From: Capillidium heterosporum
Lineage: Eukaryota > Entomophthoromycota > Entomophthoromycetes > Entomophthorales > Capillidiaceae
Assembly: GCA_016630905.1 (NCBI GenBank)
Contig: WBMQ01000008.1
Coordinates: 682,001-746,000 of the forward strand
Reading direction: 5' to 3'
DNA length: 64,000 nt
In this document: piece after piece, positions 48,541-61,144 of the stretch
How positions within the stretch are numbered: position 1 is the stretch's first letter
How the letters are laid out: each line of letters begins with the position of its first letter
Position numbers and translations under genes: made by a program
The notes under the pieces: model-generated
What the model saw: the letters and a program-made list of their open reading frames with translations, nothing else
Database searches by the model: none
Told to the model about the DNA's origin: nothing

Positions 48541-49039
48541 AAATGAAATGTAAAACCCTCAAGAGGTATAGAGTAGAGTTATGCTCTTGCTTTTCAGTTA
48601 GAAAGTTTTAATCCGGTTCATATTTTATTACAGGCTTGGAGTGGGCTTTTCAATCCGATAGTAGAAACTTTGTGATGTTACAGCTATTAGCCATCGCTCT
48701 AATATGGCAGCCATTTTTTTCCTGCCAAGACAGACAGGTACTTAAATATACTGTTTTCAAGCATGTGAAAGTTCATTCGGTTATGATCAAGGTGAAGGAG
48801 TCAGTGTCCAGTACCCTTGGATGATGCTTTAAAATATTGTCGGATTTATGTATATATCCCCTTTCAACTCTGTATTCATTGAGCAGAATAGTTCCGCCTA
48901 AAATTGTAATACGGCAGCTAATAATCCTAAACTAGACAAAATTAAACTTTTGAACTGGTTTTAAATGAATTTTACGACAACCAAGCCTTCTAGTTTCCAA
49001 CTTTGAGGTTTTTGAGCAAAGAGCACCAGTATATAGAGT
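48541..49039. other. intergenic
   Basis: Promoter side of the SOG2-like gene; a 62-aa frame at 48636 starts at TTG and is not supported. Confidence 0.45.
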
Positions 49040-51806
49040 ATGTCGAACAGCAAGAGCCCCAAGATAAGCAACAGTAAGTCGGTTCTGGGACGTAATACAG
49101 CAAATTTAGGATCCAATGGATCTTACCCGGCTTACCCCAACTTTAACAACAAACCAGGTGAAAGTCGTAAAGGTAGTTTGGCAGGTTTCAATACGACGCT
49201 GCCATCGAGTAGTCCATATACAACAGTCGATTTGAACTACAGGAAGTTACTCGAGTTTCCCGTTGAGCTTGAAAGTTCCAAAGATGAGATAGAAAAGTAT
49301 TCTTTTAACTTTATTGTTAGATGTTAACGTTGGATAGATTAGGCTTAGCATACAACAATTTAGGAGTCTTGCCCAAAGTTTTGCTGCAGTTTACGACTTT
49401 AACGAACTTGAACTTGAGGTCCAACATGTTTAAAGAATTTCCAAAAGTGGTAAGCCAATATTTTGATTTTGATTATAACTATGATGAATAGCTGTGTCAT
49501 TTGCCGAACCTTGAGATACTGGATATCAGTAGGAACAAGATCCCAAATTTACCAAAGGAACCCTTCAACTTCCTGCAGATTCGCATGCTGAATATCAGCA
49601 AAAACATGATAGCTTCACTACCAACTTATTTGGGGCGCATGAACAGGTTGGAAATACTGAAGTTGGAAGGTAACCCGGTACAAGCCCATGAACTCCTTTC
49701 CCGGGAGCGCCAGGACAACAAAAAGGAATGGCTACATAACTTACAGAGCCATCTTAAAGATTTAGAGCGACACCACCGCGATGAACTAACGATACAACCT
49801 ACTAGACAAACCCGGTTAAACAGCTCGCCAAATATACATGAAGGAAAGCGACTAATTAGCAATAGCCAAAGTCATCCCAACCCAAAGCATACCCATGCTA
49901 GCAGTTCTACTGAAAGGAATCACCCTGAACGATCACTTTCATCGGAAAATAATAGTGGTCGACAGCGACGACCTAGCCACAATCCAAACTTCCCCCAGCC
50001 AACTGAAATTAGGCCAATAGATAGAATACCACCTGTATCCAGCCCAGTCCAAAAGAATCCCCAACCTATCAACTATGCTGAATCTGGCGGTGTACAAATC
50101 ATCCCACCCATGTCAGCTCCAAGTAAACCTCTCCCCAGCCAGCAGACTCAAATGGAGGTGGAGCTGAGTGAGACCGATACCGAAGATTTTATTCCTGCTC
50201 AACCTGAAATCGTCAGTAATGAACCACTACTAGCTAGGATCAATGGCGATGTAAATATTAATAATGATCATCAACTGGATACTTTACAATACGAAAGCGG
50301 TGATTTGAGGTAAGTTTGGTTTAAGAACTCATATTTATATATTTTAAGCACCACAAGTAACGATGACAGCCACAACCTGACTGGTGAAAATGATTCTGGT
50401 GAGAATAACGAACATGACAATATCCTGTCCTTTTACAGTCCCATCCTACCACCACAACCTCACTTTGGTGGGTTCGAATTTGAACGGTCGCGATCGATGG
50501 ATACGGGTCAACCCATGCCGCCTCAAGGAACCGAGTACAATCATATCAGCAGATCCGTGTCCTATGATCACTACCGATCACCTGGTGCCTCAGATAGTAG
50601 GTTCGACCCTCAACCTCAAACTCCGCTATGGAATGGGGCTGGTAAAATCGTGGAGAAGGGACAGTTAGAAGCCGAGATGGAGGCGGAGCTTCAAGAGATA
50701 CGTCAGCGAGCCGACAGTTATGACTCGCACTTCTCCGGTAATACAAGCAGCGACTTTAAATCGAGTAGCTTGGGTAACCTTCAGCGCCACTTTTACGGCC
50801 GAGCTCGAAAGTACACTCTCGACAAGACCGGCTTGGCCTTGGAACGCTTCTTATTTGGATGTTACCTGATGTTAGACCACTTGCACCGGTTTGTGACGGT
50901 AGGTTCGGACCATTTTCTAGCTTCGCGTTTCGATCACTGTCAGAACCTTTCCAGCCAGCTATGCCAGCAGCTGAGTTCCTCTTTACTTACCGATATCCAG
51001 ACATCTATAAACATCAGTCGTAATCTGGTCGCCTCCCTCAAAGATCTAATCCTCACCTTCCTGAAGCAAGCACAGCGATCAGCCCAACTCGTCACTAGTA
51101 TTACCGACCCTCAAAATACAGTTTTTGAACGTCACCAGCCTGTTAACTGAAGCCTGTCAACAGCTAGCAAAGAGCCACAATCTGACCGACCGTATCGTAG
51201 CCAGCCCTACCAGCTATAGCTTAGCTCCTAGCCGTGAGGGGTACCGCCCTAGGCTGGATGTAGTCCACGAAACCAGTCCAGCACTTTTGCCCCAAACTTT
51301 AGTTAACAACGACGATGGCGACGAACACGTCGACCCACTGGTAGTAGCAGCTCAGATGGCGACCAGCTCCTGCCTCAAGACTCATCCAGACTCTGTACGA
51401 GCGGTTGCCGACCGACTCACAGGACGATGAAGAGGAATCGTTGATGGAACGCCTTCAATCAGCTGAAGATGGTACCCACCTTTTGGTAGCGTCGCTCAAC
51501 CTGGTCACCTCCAATTTCCCCAACAACGACCTAGGTAAGGCTCCCGCTGAAGGTTTTCCCCTACCACTTTACCTTGCGATTTGTATCGGATTCGGTTGTT
51601 TTTGTCAAGGATGCAGTACAAGCTTATAAATTGTCCTCAAGGAGAGTAAGGTTTTCGATTACAAGGACAACGAAGCTGACGAGCGTAGCATAAATAGCGT
51701 AGTTCGATTAGCGAAGCAGCTGACGAACGACTGCCGTCGTCTAGCAGGTGTTTTGGTAAACAAGGCGGATGGTACTTCCGACTCCAAAAGTGAAGTTAAG
51801 GACTGA
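49040..51806 (+). CDS. SOG2: SOG2-like leucine-rich-repeat protein (RAM/MOR network)
   Basis: Scaffold of the NDR-kinase morphogenesis network that controls polarised growth. N-terminal LRRs (LGLAYNNLGVLPKVLLQF, LTNLNLRSNMFKEFPKV, LPNLEILDISRNKI, LEILKLEGNP), a long disordered Ser/Pro/Asn region, then the SOG2-type helical domain (YTLDKTGLALERFLFGCYLM, ISRNLVASLKDLILTFLKQA, LLTEACQQLAKSH, VVRLAKQLTNDCRRLAGVLV). Exons: 49040-49296, 49338-49450, ~49494-50310, 50351-51090, 51122-51394, 51423-51532, then ~51618-51645 and 51666-51806. The introns at 51091-51121 (31 nt), 51395-51422 (28 nt) and 51646-51665 (20 nt, or 38 nt with a later acceptor) are unusually short but needed to keep the conserved frame. 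The alternative is indel decay. Confidence 0.75.
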
Positions 51807-53483
51807 CCATAAGTCCGATTCTTAGCTCAAGTGTAGTTTTCGATCATTCTAGCTGCTGCTTCAGATAACCCACAAAGATTAGGTAGGTATCCATCTTGAG
51901 CTGTAGAATTCTATCGGATTAGGTAGTATCTTGTACGTTTCCAGCCCTAGCCAAATACTAACCCAAAAGTTTAATGGTAACTGTTAAAGTATTGCCTATT
52001 GTACCATAGTAGCTTTCATCACCTTCGCTTAGATTAGATTATTTTCCAACCATTGGACTTCACCTTAAAGACAGCGTTAAAGTCAAACAAATATTCTTCA
52101 GTTTTCAACTGATGGTACCGTAATGAGTACCTTTTAGATCTAATGGCTCGTTAAATCAAATAAACAAAAGCTCCTGATATCCAATTAGGTAAAGTTCAAA
52201 ATATTGTCTTCCAGTTACTATTAAAAACAAAGTATAGTCCTGATATGTAGAGTTTACTCAGCCTGATTTTTATTCGATATAATTTAATTGCATCCAACTC
52301 TTCATTCTCCGTTCCACCTAACAGCCCCATATGAAACTATGTGATTGAAATTTGAATTCCAATCCAGTAGATATTGTAAAGTTTTTCATGAGAGTAACGT
52401 CATTCTTTTACAGCCACATTTGCTACAAATAAAAGGTAGTTTAAATATCACAAATGTCTAGAAGATAAAGTAATAAGCAGCAATCTGGAAGCTATGATCC
52501 ACTTACTCAGGTATACTTAATGTTAAGTCGAAACCCGTTTTATCCAAACGAGCAGAAATCCCGTACACTTAATTTAAGTATTGCAGAGGTGGGTTTATCC
52601 TCCATAACGACCTAAGTAGTAGGGCGGTAAATTAGATTTGGAGATTGCAATTGTAAGTTGAGTGCTCTAACTAAAAGAGATCGGTTGAGGTGGCTCAATA
52701 CTTTTGAATGTAAAATTGCACTGGCTTTAAAAGTAGTTGAATAGCGGTGGTACAATAATGTTAGTCTTGGTATCATTTACGTTTACAAGCCTTGGCACTT
52801 TTAAACATACTAAACTGCAAGACCTGGGATTTGGAATCCATCTTTAGCTTGAAGACGGGGTTTCTTGGACTCCACCTTAATATATTTTACATTTACTTTA
52901 CCATTTAAAGCTAAGTGGATTTCGGCACGATATTTTCTTTTTTCTTAAGAACAGTTTATTATGTTCGAGTAGCATTTGTTATGTATATTAATGGTTGCAA
53001 TTAATCCAAGCTTTTGTTCAACTGTACATTTTTAGCCAAATACATGCTTTATGGAACCTGCTGTAATGTTGAAGCAAATATTAGTAATTTGATAAGTTCT
53101 ATCTAGTCTAAAGTATGAACCTAATCAAAACAAGTAGGCATGGGTCGTTTAACTGGCAACACTGCACATAGCTATTGTTACATAAAGGAAAAAACTTGCC
53201 TTGAAAGACAAATTCCCACAACCTTCAATTACTTATTTTATGTTTAGTCCACCAATACGGCAACCCATACTTACCTTTTCGAAAGTCATACACTCGAATA
53301 ACTTGTTCCTGTAATGGGAATGTAGAAGCTTTATCTTGAGCCAATATATTATTCCATCCAAGTTCAGAATTGAGAATCGATTAAAATGAAAACGTTGTTC
53401 TTAATAAGAGTATTTCTGGATACTATATAAACTGCTGATGCTGCCCATTACTACACTTTATCAAAACTTCTATTTATTGAACG
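51807..53483. other. intergenic, ~1.7 kb
   Basis: No supported gene or RNA. Confidence 0.5.
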
Positions 53484-54755
53484 ATGGGTTACGACCGACT
53501 TGCTGAAGCTAGGGTAACGTTAATCTTTACTTCCAACCACTAAGGACATGCCAACTTTAGGAAAAAGTCAAGGAGCAGTACCATACCAACTTGGAGATGA
53601 AGTACTATAGGACCGACGCACCTCTCAAGTCAGTCAATCCCAACAGCTCAGAAGCTGGCTACCTGAGAGACGTACCTACTTTATTTATACCCAAACTTAA
53701 CGACACATGTAGATAACGAACCTCAAAAAAGACTTGGAGGAATTCCAATCTTTGACCCATACCTTGAGTTCACGTTTCCAACATACTTTACAGACGTTAT
53801 CCGACACTGAGGCTAATGGTACTACAATTACTTTCATAGCTCGGAACTTACAATGATTTTTAGAAAATGACTTCCAAATTGAAAAGTTGACCAAGACCAT
53901 CAGTAAACTTATGCATAAGATTAAGGACCAACTAACTGGTACATTTGACTCGACAAATAACTTAATTTATACCACAACAATTAGCTCTATCGAGGTTGAG
54001 GCTCGAAGACGAGAGCCAAGCAACTACGTTTCAAGAGCAGGTACCTTCACTTCACTTCGCTTCAGGCCTTCAACTAACCTACGCTTTAGATAAAAACCTT
54101 GAAGAAGAGAGCAGTTGACCTCATACTCCAATACCAGAACGTGCAAATAAAGTTCAAGCACAAGTCGGAAGAACGTATTGAACGACAGTTTCGCATAGGT
54201 AAGTACTTTACTATTAGATAAAATCTAACTTGGATCAATAGTCAAACCAGATGCTACACCCCAAGAGATAAAAGATATTTTGGATCTCGAATCCAGCAAG
54301 CCTATATTCAGCCAGTCAGTTCTCGACGCCACCCGAAGTGTTAACGCCAAGAAGGTTTTGGTAGATGTAGAGAAGCGTCACAAAGCTATTTTGAACATAG
54401 TTAAATCGATTGATGTGCCTACTTTTTCTTTACCTTCCTAACTAACATTTGAAAATAGGAGTTGAATAAACTGTATCAGGAGCTGAGTATCATACTTGAC
54501 AAGCAAGAAGTTATCATTGATACTATAGACACTACCTTGGTGGAGACCAACTCTACCATTGGCTTGACAACTAAGGATTTGACGTATACCGTCAAGAAAG
54601 CAGAATCCAACCGCAAGGTACTATTAATTTCAAACCTGAAGATATTGATCTTTTTGTTACTTTAGAAAAAGCTGATTATATTTGGTATCGTAGCTGGTAT
54701 AGTATTGATAATTGTTATCATTTTGGTTGCCAAGTTCGCTGGTCGGCGTAGATGA
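53484..54755 (+). CDS. plasma-membrane-type syntaxin (Qa-SNARE, Sso1-like)
   Basis: Drives fusion of secretory vesicles with the plasma membrane. Order: short N-peptide (MGYDRLAEAR), Habc-type helices (YLRD-ITNLKKDLEEFQSLTH, FQIEKLTKTISKLMHKIKDQ, FQEQIKTLKKRAVDLILQYQ), linker with KSEERIERQFRI, SNARE motif (KELNKLYQELSIILDKQEVI, with the zero-layer Gln, then DTIDTTLVETN) and C-terminal anchor (IFGIVAGIVLIIVIILVAKF) with GRRR tail. Apparent stops vanish once introns are placed: 53514-53560, ~53681-53722, ~53820-53868, ~53939-53985, ~54041-54089, ~54199-54241, ~54404-54460 and one before the anchor. The gene therefore appears intact. Confidence 0.9.
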
Positions 54756-55541
54756 AACCAAGCACATATGTGCCTTATTGTTCACCTATATATATAACAT
54801 GCTTTATTTTTTCTAACTCCATAGTCTATCTAATAAATATGCCATTCTATATATTTAAAGGCTGTTAATAGGAAAAGTTTGAATTTAGTAAAGAATATAG
54901 CTAAAACTTATTGGAAAGTAAATGTAAACGAACTGGATATAAGGTTTTTAAATAAAAGAATATGTGATAACAATCAAGTAATACATTTTACTTACCATTT
55001 CAAAGTTCGGTCCAGTACTAACAATGGGCCCTAACTTCTTAAATTATCTCTCTGGAAACCCATATACTAGTTCTCAATAATTCAAAGTCCAAATACAGCC
55101 ACTTTTGTTATTTCCTCGATATCAAGCAATGCTGAAAACAAATGATAGGTGTAGGTTACTTATTAAAAGCACTTTTTGATAAAAATCAAAATTTGAGGGG
55201 CTGTCTTAATGATGATAGCCAAGAGAGTTTAGAGGTATATTTCTATTTGGTAAATTCGTACACTTTAATAAGAGAAAGATTAGCAAATTTTCAATTGCTT
55301 TTGAAAAACGAAGGTGTGTTGAATTGAAATAAACTCATTTGTCAAATTTTGAAGTAGATAAAAGCATAGAAAATATAAAGTTTGATATATGTAGATTCAA
55401 CAGCCTAACTATAAAGGTGCAAAGGAGTAAATTCCATGTATAAACTTTCTCCTTAATACAAATATAACAAATAGGAAATCAACTAAAACTTTATAAACGA
55501 ATCCTAAATTCTAGCCAATACCATCCGATTTTACAAAAAAT
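54756..55541. other. intergenic with one small ORF
   Basis: AT-rich. An ATG frame of 61 aa at 55142-55327 (MIGVGYLLKALFDKNQNLRG...) is protein-like in composition but unmatched and isolated; possibly a relic exon. Confidence 0.35.
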
Positions 55542-56927
55542 TTAGGCAACGAGACGCTTACCGTCGACCAACTGGAAACGATTGAAGGAGTTGACGTTCT
55601 TGTGGGCCAACAACTGGTAGCAGGTAGCCGATCCTTGTCTGGAGATGATGGTGGACCAAGCCAAGAAGACTTCCCACTTGCGGAACCACTTCTTACCGTA
55701 CTTGCCCTCGATCTCCTGGCGGTTGGACATCCAGAGCTCGTACCAGCGCCAGATGGTGGCCGAGTAGTGGCAGCCAATGGTGTCAATACTCAAAACTTCG
55801 AAACCAGCCTTCTCAAGCTGAGCGACATAGAAGTTGAGGGGGGTTGAGGCATCGGCACCAGGGAAGACGTGCTTGTTCATGAAGAGACCCCAGACAAAGT
55901 CCTCGTATTGCCAAGTAGCACGTAAACCGGCTACCTGCATCAAGTAGAGACCATCGTCGTCTAACATCTCACGGATCTGCAACATAAAGTCCTGGAAGTG
56001 ACGGACACCGACGTGCTCAGCCATTTCCAAACAGGAGATTTTGCTGTACTTCTTGCGGGGAATCTCACGGGCGTCCGAGCAGATGATCTCAACCTTATCC
56101 TGGACACCGTACTCCTTGGCGCGCTCCATACCGAACTTGTGCTGCTCCTTGGCCAAAGTTACACCAGTGGACTTGACACCGTAGTTCTTGGCGGCGTAGC
56201 AGGCGAGGGTACCCCAACCGCATCCTAAATCCAAAAGAGTTTCACCTTCCTTGAGACGGAGTTTCTCAGCGACCAGCTTGAGCTTGTTTTCTTGCAGTTC
56301 ATCGATGGTCTCCTTCTTGGTGACGTCGCTGATGATACCAGAAGTGTAGACCATTGGTTTACCTAGGAAGGCAGCATAGAAGTCATTACCACGGTCGTAG
56401 TGCTCACGAACCTGGTCCAGATCCTGCTTCTTAGAGTGCCACAACATCTCGGGCAGGAAGGTAGTCAAGAAAAACAAACCTTGATTAATGGTGATCTCGA
56501 AGCTGGCCCAGTCGTAGCGGTTCTCAAAGATCTCTAGGCAATCACCTTTGAGGTCGATCTTACCATCAAAGTAGGCTTCGAAGAAGGTCTCCATAGGGAT
56601 TTTGTTGTGACCCGAGTACTGGCTCAAGCTGGAGTCGACGATGGTCATGTACTCTTCGATCTTTTTACCGGGTAACTTGACGTTGCAGTTTACGGGCTTG
56701 GCGATACGGCAGTGAATCATGATGTAGGTGATGAATACCAAGGGAACGTACAAGACACCAAGGTAGGCGATTAACCATATGGATAGCGAGTAGTAGTAGA
56801 CGGTCAAGACAGCTAGACCGGCTGACGTACCGAAGAGGATATAGTTACTGAAAGTTTGGTTACCTGGGCTCTCGGCTGGGAAGGTGGGCACCTGGACCGC
56901 TTTGATATCTGCTAAGCTTACAACCAT
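55542..56927 (-). CDS. sphingolipid C9-methyltransferase
   Basis: Adds the C9 methyl branch to the sphingoid base of fungal glucosylceramides, using S-adenosylmethionine at the ER. Intact single exon, 461 aa. Two N-terminal membrane helices (YILFGTSAGLAVLTVYYYSL and LIAYLGVLYVPLVFITYI) precede a cyclopropane-synthase-type methyltransferase domain: HYDRGNDFYAAFLG, SAM site LLDLGCGWGTLACYAA, VTLAKEQ, CLEMAEHVG, DGLYLMQVAGLR and KHVFPGAD. Length matches the fungal enzymes. Its codon use is more GC-rich than its neighbours and it lacks introns, as expected for a highly expressed gene. Glucosylceramide methylation is widespread in filamentous fungi and absent from baker's yeast. Confidence 0.93.
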   Translation of the reverse strand: MVVSLADIKAVQVPTFPAESPGNQTFSNYILFGTSAGLAVLTVYYYSLSIWLIAYLGVLYVPLVFITYIMIHCRIAKPVNCNVKLPGKKIEEYMTIVDSSLSQYSGHNKIPMETFFEAYFDGKIDLKGDCLEIFENRYDWASFEITINQGLFFLTTFLPEMLWHSKKQDLDQVREHYDRGNDFYAAFLGKPMVYTSGIISDVTKKETIDELQENKLKLVAEKLRLKEGETLLDLGCGWGTLACYAAKNYGVKSTGVTLAKEQHKFGMERAKEYGVQDKVEIICSDAREIPRKKYSKISCLEMAEHVGVRHFQDFMLQIREMLDDDGLYLMQVAGLRATWQYEDFVWGLFMNKHVFPGADASTPLNFYVAQLEKAGFEVLSIDTIGCHYSATIWRWYELWMSNRQEIEGKYGKKWFRKWEVFLAWSTIISRQGSATCYQLLAHKNVNSFNRFQLVDGKRLVA

Positions 56928-58992
56928 TGCTTTTGTTTACCAGTTTAGCTGGGTTATCTGACTGGAAGTTGGAAGTAAAGGTGATCAAAAGTAAATTTGC
57001 ACCTTTTTATATGGTGTGATATGCTAACGATGATTTGTCGGTTTGAGGTTTACGTAAAAGTTCTAGCGTTTCGCAATCCTATTATGGGGAATTGGGAATT
57101 CCAATTAATTTTAGTTACCATGACGACTTTCACTTTAGTAGAAAATCCAGTCAATTAAAAGGCGTTATCTGGTAACTTTGAGGCTAGATGCTGCATTTTA
57201 TATGCAGATGATTATAGATCAAAATATAGTGACTATTGCTGATGAGATGGCTCTATAGCTACCTTCTAAACTAATAAAAGGGCTTGAGCAAGATCCAATA
57301 TAATAGTGTTAAGTTTCATTAAAGTATGATTCCATCAACACTAAGTGACATACTCCATCTAATTCAAAGAAAATCCGATTGGAGGAGTAGACTCATCTAT
57401 CACTATTGCAATGACAAAGAACAGACTACAATAGATTACGGATAATAGTTTACTTGGCATCTATAGTATTCTACACCATACTCCACTTGTTTTAATGGTT
57501 AAGCACTGCATACCATACTAAAGTAAAATCTAAAGCTGTATATCATATACTCTGGAGTGTTTAAGCCCTTTATACGAACTGTGGATAGTATATACAGCAT
57601 GCTTTATTCATCCATAAAAATTGATTTTTAAACTTATATGTCCTAGTAGTTTTCCCGGACACCTTGAATCTATATTTAAAGCCATGTCTTTCAATAATCG
57701 CTTTATGGATGTACATATTACTTTGTCCGATTTCCCGGTTTCCCGACTTTGACTTTTTAGTTAAAAATCCTACTAGTTAGTTGATATACGCCTGCTTTCT
57801 ATTAAGAAACGTCTGAGATATAATGAAACTATATGTCCAAAATACCAATATAAGTTTATTATTATTAAATTAGATAGTATACTCATAACAGTCAGTATAT
57901 AGTTCTAAAGTTTGTATCAACAAAATCTGCATTTATATTTACTATTGCTGTAAAAGCAATAAAAGGCGGAGAAAACTACATCTTCATTTCTCCGTCAGCC
58001 TACCTTATTTTCAAATCTGAACCAATAGTCTAAAGCCATTGTACATCATGGATCGTAAAATCAGTAAATTAAGGTGAAGGATAGGTTGGTCTTCAAGAAT
58101 TTCTCCATAGCTTTTTGGCTAGAGAATTTCTCTGACAAAACAAATAACTATGCTGGAAACTTCTGTTAAATCAAAATTTGAAACATTGATGCTAGTAAAA
58201 CCTCGGTTTGTAGTAAGTTCTATCATTAGAAGCTTGGAACAATGTTTCTGAAGATGTTTGATGCTTTACAAATATTTTGCTTTCAATTGTTTGGCATCAA
58301 GTATACAAAAGAATGATGAGTTTTCACTTTGAAAAGTTGCCTTTATTCAAATTTAATAGCAGACTCTTGATGAAATCCTATTAACGCGGATTTTCAAATC
58401 GAAAAGGGCACTAATATCTTTGCTATTACTTTAATTATCAGTTTCCTAACTTTAAATTTAAAGCTAAAGGAACGAGATCGATAAAGTTGGCTAAAATAAT
58501 ATACCTTTTTAATTTAAGATGTTGAGTATATGTTTCTTTAAATTTATCACTACTTAGGCACATTCAATAGATGCTATAATTAAAAGTATTACAAACAGGT
58601 CTAAGCCAAACTAAATATATCATACAAAGCTCATATACTGCCCTAAAGTACACAAAATGAAATACCTTTATTTTATAAAATCTGCAACAACTTTGGTATA
58701 AAAGCAAGAGCCCACATCTTTTATCGATAAGTTATCCAATTTTCAAAGTTTTCAACTACATCAATCAAAACTATCAATAGAAAACTACTAATATCATCAC
58801 CATGAAAAGAAAGAGAGGGGAAAGGGAAGGCAAAATACAACAAAAAATTAGTATCATTATTTTTTGGAAGCCTCAGTCTAAGTTAGAAAAGAAAGGGATG
58901 GAAGTGAAGTGAGGATAAGGTAAAGCATGGTACCTCAAGTAAAAATACTCATACAACCCACTCCACCAAAAATAAAAGTCAAGTTAAAGAAC
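56928..58992. other. intergenic, ~2.1 kb
   Basis: Upstream region of the methyltransferase gene and 3' flank of the NIPA-like gene; AT-rich, no gene supported. Confidence 0.5.
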
Positions 58993-61144
58993 TTAGACAT
59001 GAGTACGAGCCATACGCCTGCCTAATACAGCAACCCCTGAGAAAATAATAGCGACTCCTAGTACAAACATACCGTATTTCAACGGTGTAAAATCTTTGAA
59101 CTCGTTAAAATAGACACCACCGCCTACAATATCGAACAAAGTCCATACGACGTAGAAGACGGGGACTTGCAGCAAGGCGTCGTACCTACGAAGACCTAAA
59201 GTAATCCAATAGACCTGACTGAAGGCAGTAAAGACGACGAAAATCAAGATGACCCACGACAACCATCGATCGAACTGGTTGTCGCCTTGGAACGATAAAG
59301 TAAGCAAGTTGATCAATGTCTTGGCGAAAAGGGTAGTCAGTGTTGCCATCAAAGATCCCATACCGGCATAAGCCAATGGGAGCATGTATTTGTAGTGAGT
59401 CGAGCTAGGTAAATGGGCTTGGTAGTAGGAACGATGGGGTCGAAAATGGAGGAGTCGGGATCCATCAAGCGGCACTTACGGTTCTTTTTACCATGTCGCG
59501 AACTGACGTAACTTAAGTTGCGGTGGTGGCTGGGGCGGCGTTCGCCGAGGCTTAAATTTTCGGAAGACAGCTGTGACGGGCTGAGGAAGTTATTGCTGGG
59601 ACGTCCGTTGGGGCTGGAGTTGGGGACGTTGAACAGTTCGGTGTCAACTGGGATATTAGTAACTGAGGTTTGGTCCAAGTTCTTCTCAATGATCTTGATG
59701 TAGATGAAGAGGACGAGCAAGAAGCTGGCAATTAAAGTTAAAAAGACAATGGTCTGAGGTTGAGAGAACAACGCATACAGGACGCAGAGTCGGTAGTCGT
59801 GCTGCACAATACCCGAGAAAAAAACGACTATAATGCAGCCACCGATGATCAAAGTGATACCAACAAAGTCGCTCTTCCCTAACTTTTCCTTGTTGATGAG
59901 TGGTGCCAGAATAATGTTGGTGATCAAGGCGACCGAGCCTAGGGGTCCTACTAGAGATTGTGGAGCGAATTGGAGAGCTACAAAGTTCAGGAATGAAGCT
60001 ACGATGTAGATAATGAGCCCGATCAACCACAGTGGACTTAGGACTGAGGCCCGCCACTTGCGCATGAGGTAGGCAATCTTGTCCCGCACAGTAAGGGCAC
60101 CTTTGGTGACGGCACTGGCGGCGACCGAGACGTGTGAGAAAGTACGGGTGATATTGGGATGTTCATTGGAGACACTGGTATCCGAATTCATGCGACGACT
60201 ACCCTTGGGTCCAATGATAGTCGGGGCACCCGAGTTGAATCCATCTGAATTTCGGTTGGAAGAGCCTTCAGTTACTGGGCTTATTTGTTCAGGCAAGTTG
60301 CTGAATTTGGCGTCGGCAGGTGTTGGGGACTGGTAGGTGATCTCGGTGCTGATGCGGTTAGGTGCCTTGGATTTGGGCATGTGATCGACGATGCCGTTGG
60401 CAGCTTGTGTCGCCTTGGTATGTCTATTGAGAGCGTATTTCTGGAGATTGAGGCCAAAGTTGAGGAGACTCCCGCCTAAAAGTACTAGAAGGATACCTAT
60501 CCATAGCTGGTAATGATCAGCTTGGTCTTCACATCTACCGCGGTCATTGCTATTGGCGTTCAAGCCGGCAACGGAGGATTGAGATCCAGCACAGGTTGTC
60601 CCAGTCATACACACGTCAACATTCTCCACCCCCCGTAAGGGGCATGCTAGGTCGAGAGCTTTAGTAATCCCACCGCAGCAGGTAGGCGTGCTGGTAACGT
60701 TGGCGAGATGCGGTGTTCCCGGTTGCCCCCAAGCACCACCACAGCTACTTTCCAAAGTACAGAATTCGCTGCTACACAAAGAGTACAGGAAGCTGTCGGA
60801 AGTTGCGTTTGTTGATTTTAAAAAATGGAAAGTGGCACAGTCGTTGTAAGTAGAACACAGTTCACCTATCATAAAAGGCTCATTAGCATCGATTTATATA
60901 ATAAGGATTCAAAAATATACTTACCAGGTTTTACGACGTACTTACAACGGCCTGAACCGTTCTCTACTAAACACTTGTAGGATCCTAAACTTGTCAACGG
61001 TAGCTTATCAGGGCCAGGAATGGGTGGGCAGTCCCTATCGGTTTTGCATTGAAATGAAGAATCAAAAGGTTGGCTAGATGGTGAAGTTTGAGCCCGAACA
61101 TATGCAGTTGCAATCAGTAAGGTTAAAGCTAAATCTATTCGCAT
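58993..61144 (-). CDS. NIPA-type magnesium transporter with Cys-rich ectodomain
   Basis: Multispanning protein of the NIPA/DUF803 (Mg2+ transporter) family fused to a secreted-type head. Exon 1 61144-60925 gives a signal peptide (MRIDLALTLLIATAYVRAQ). With the start of exon 2 (from 60865) it forms a ~190-residue lumenal domain with about 15 cysteines and N-glycosylation sites. A lone helix (LWIGILLVLLGGSLLNFGLN) and a long Ser/Asn-rich loop follow, then NIPA segments: LSPLWLIGLIIYIVASFLNF, FAPQSLVGPLGSVALITNII, GITLIIGGCIIVVFFSG, YMLPLAYAGMGSLMATLTTL, YDALLQVPVFYVVWTLFDIV, GGVYFNEF. Frames on either side of ~59410 are joined by an intron of about 71 nt (donor GTGCCG near 59480). Start at ATG 61144; the open TTG upstream is ignored. 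Confidence 0.82.

Noticed and set aside
53680-54090. Apparent stops and frameshifts in the syntaxin N-terminal half
   Set aside because: Placing three short GT-AG introns restores an uninterrupted Habc domain, so no pseudogene is needed.
55502-56228. Several plus-strand frames over the methyltransferase
   Set aside because: Antisense shadows caused by its GC-richer codon use.
59400-59480. Apparent frameshift in the NIPA-like gene
   Set aside because: A ~71-nt intron with donor GTGCCG and acceptor CTAG joins the two frames in phase.
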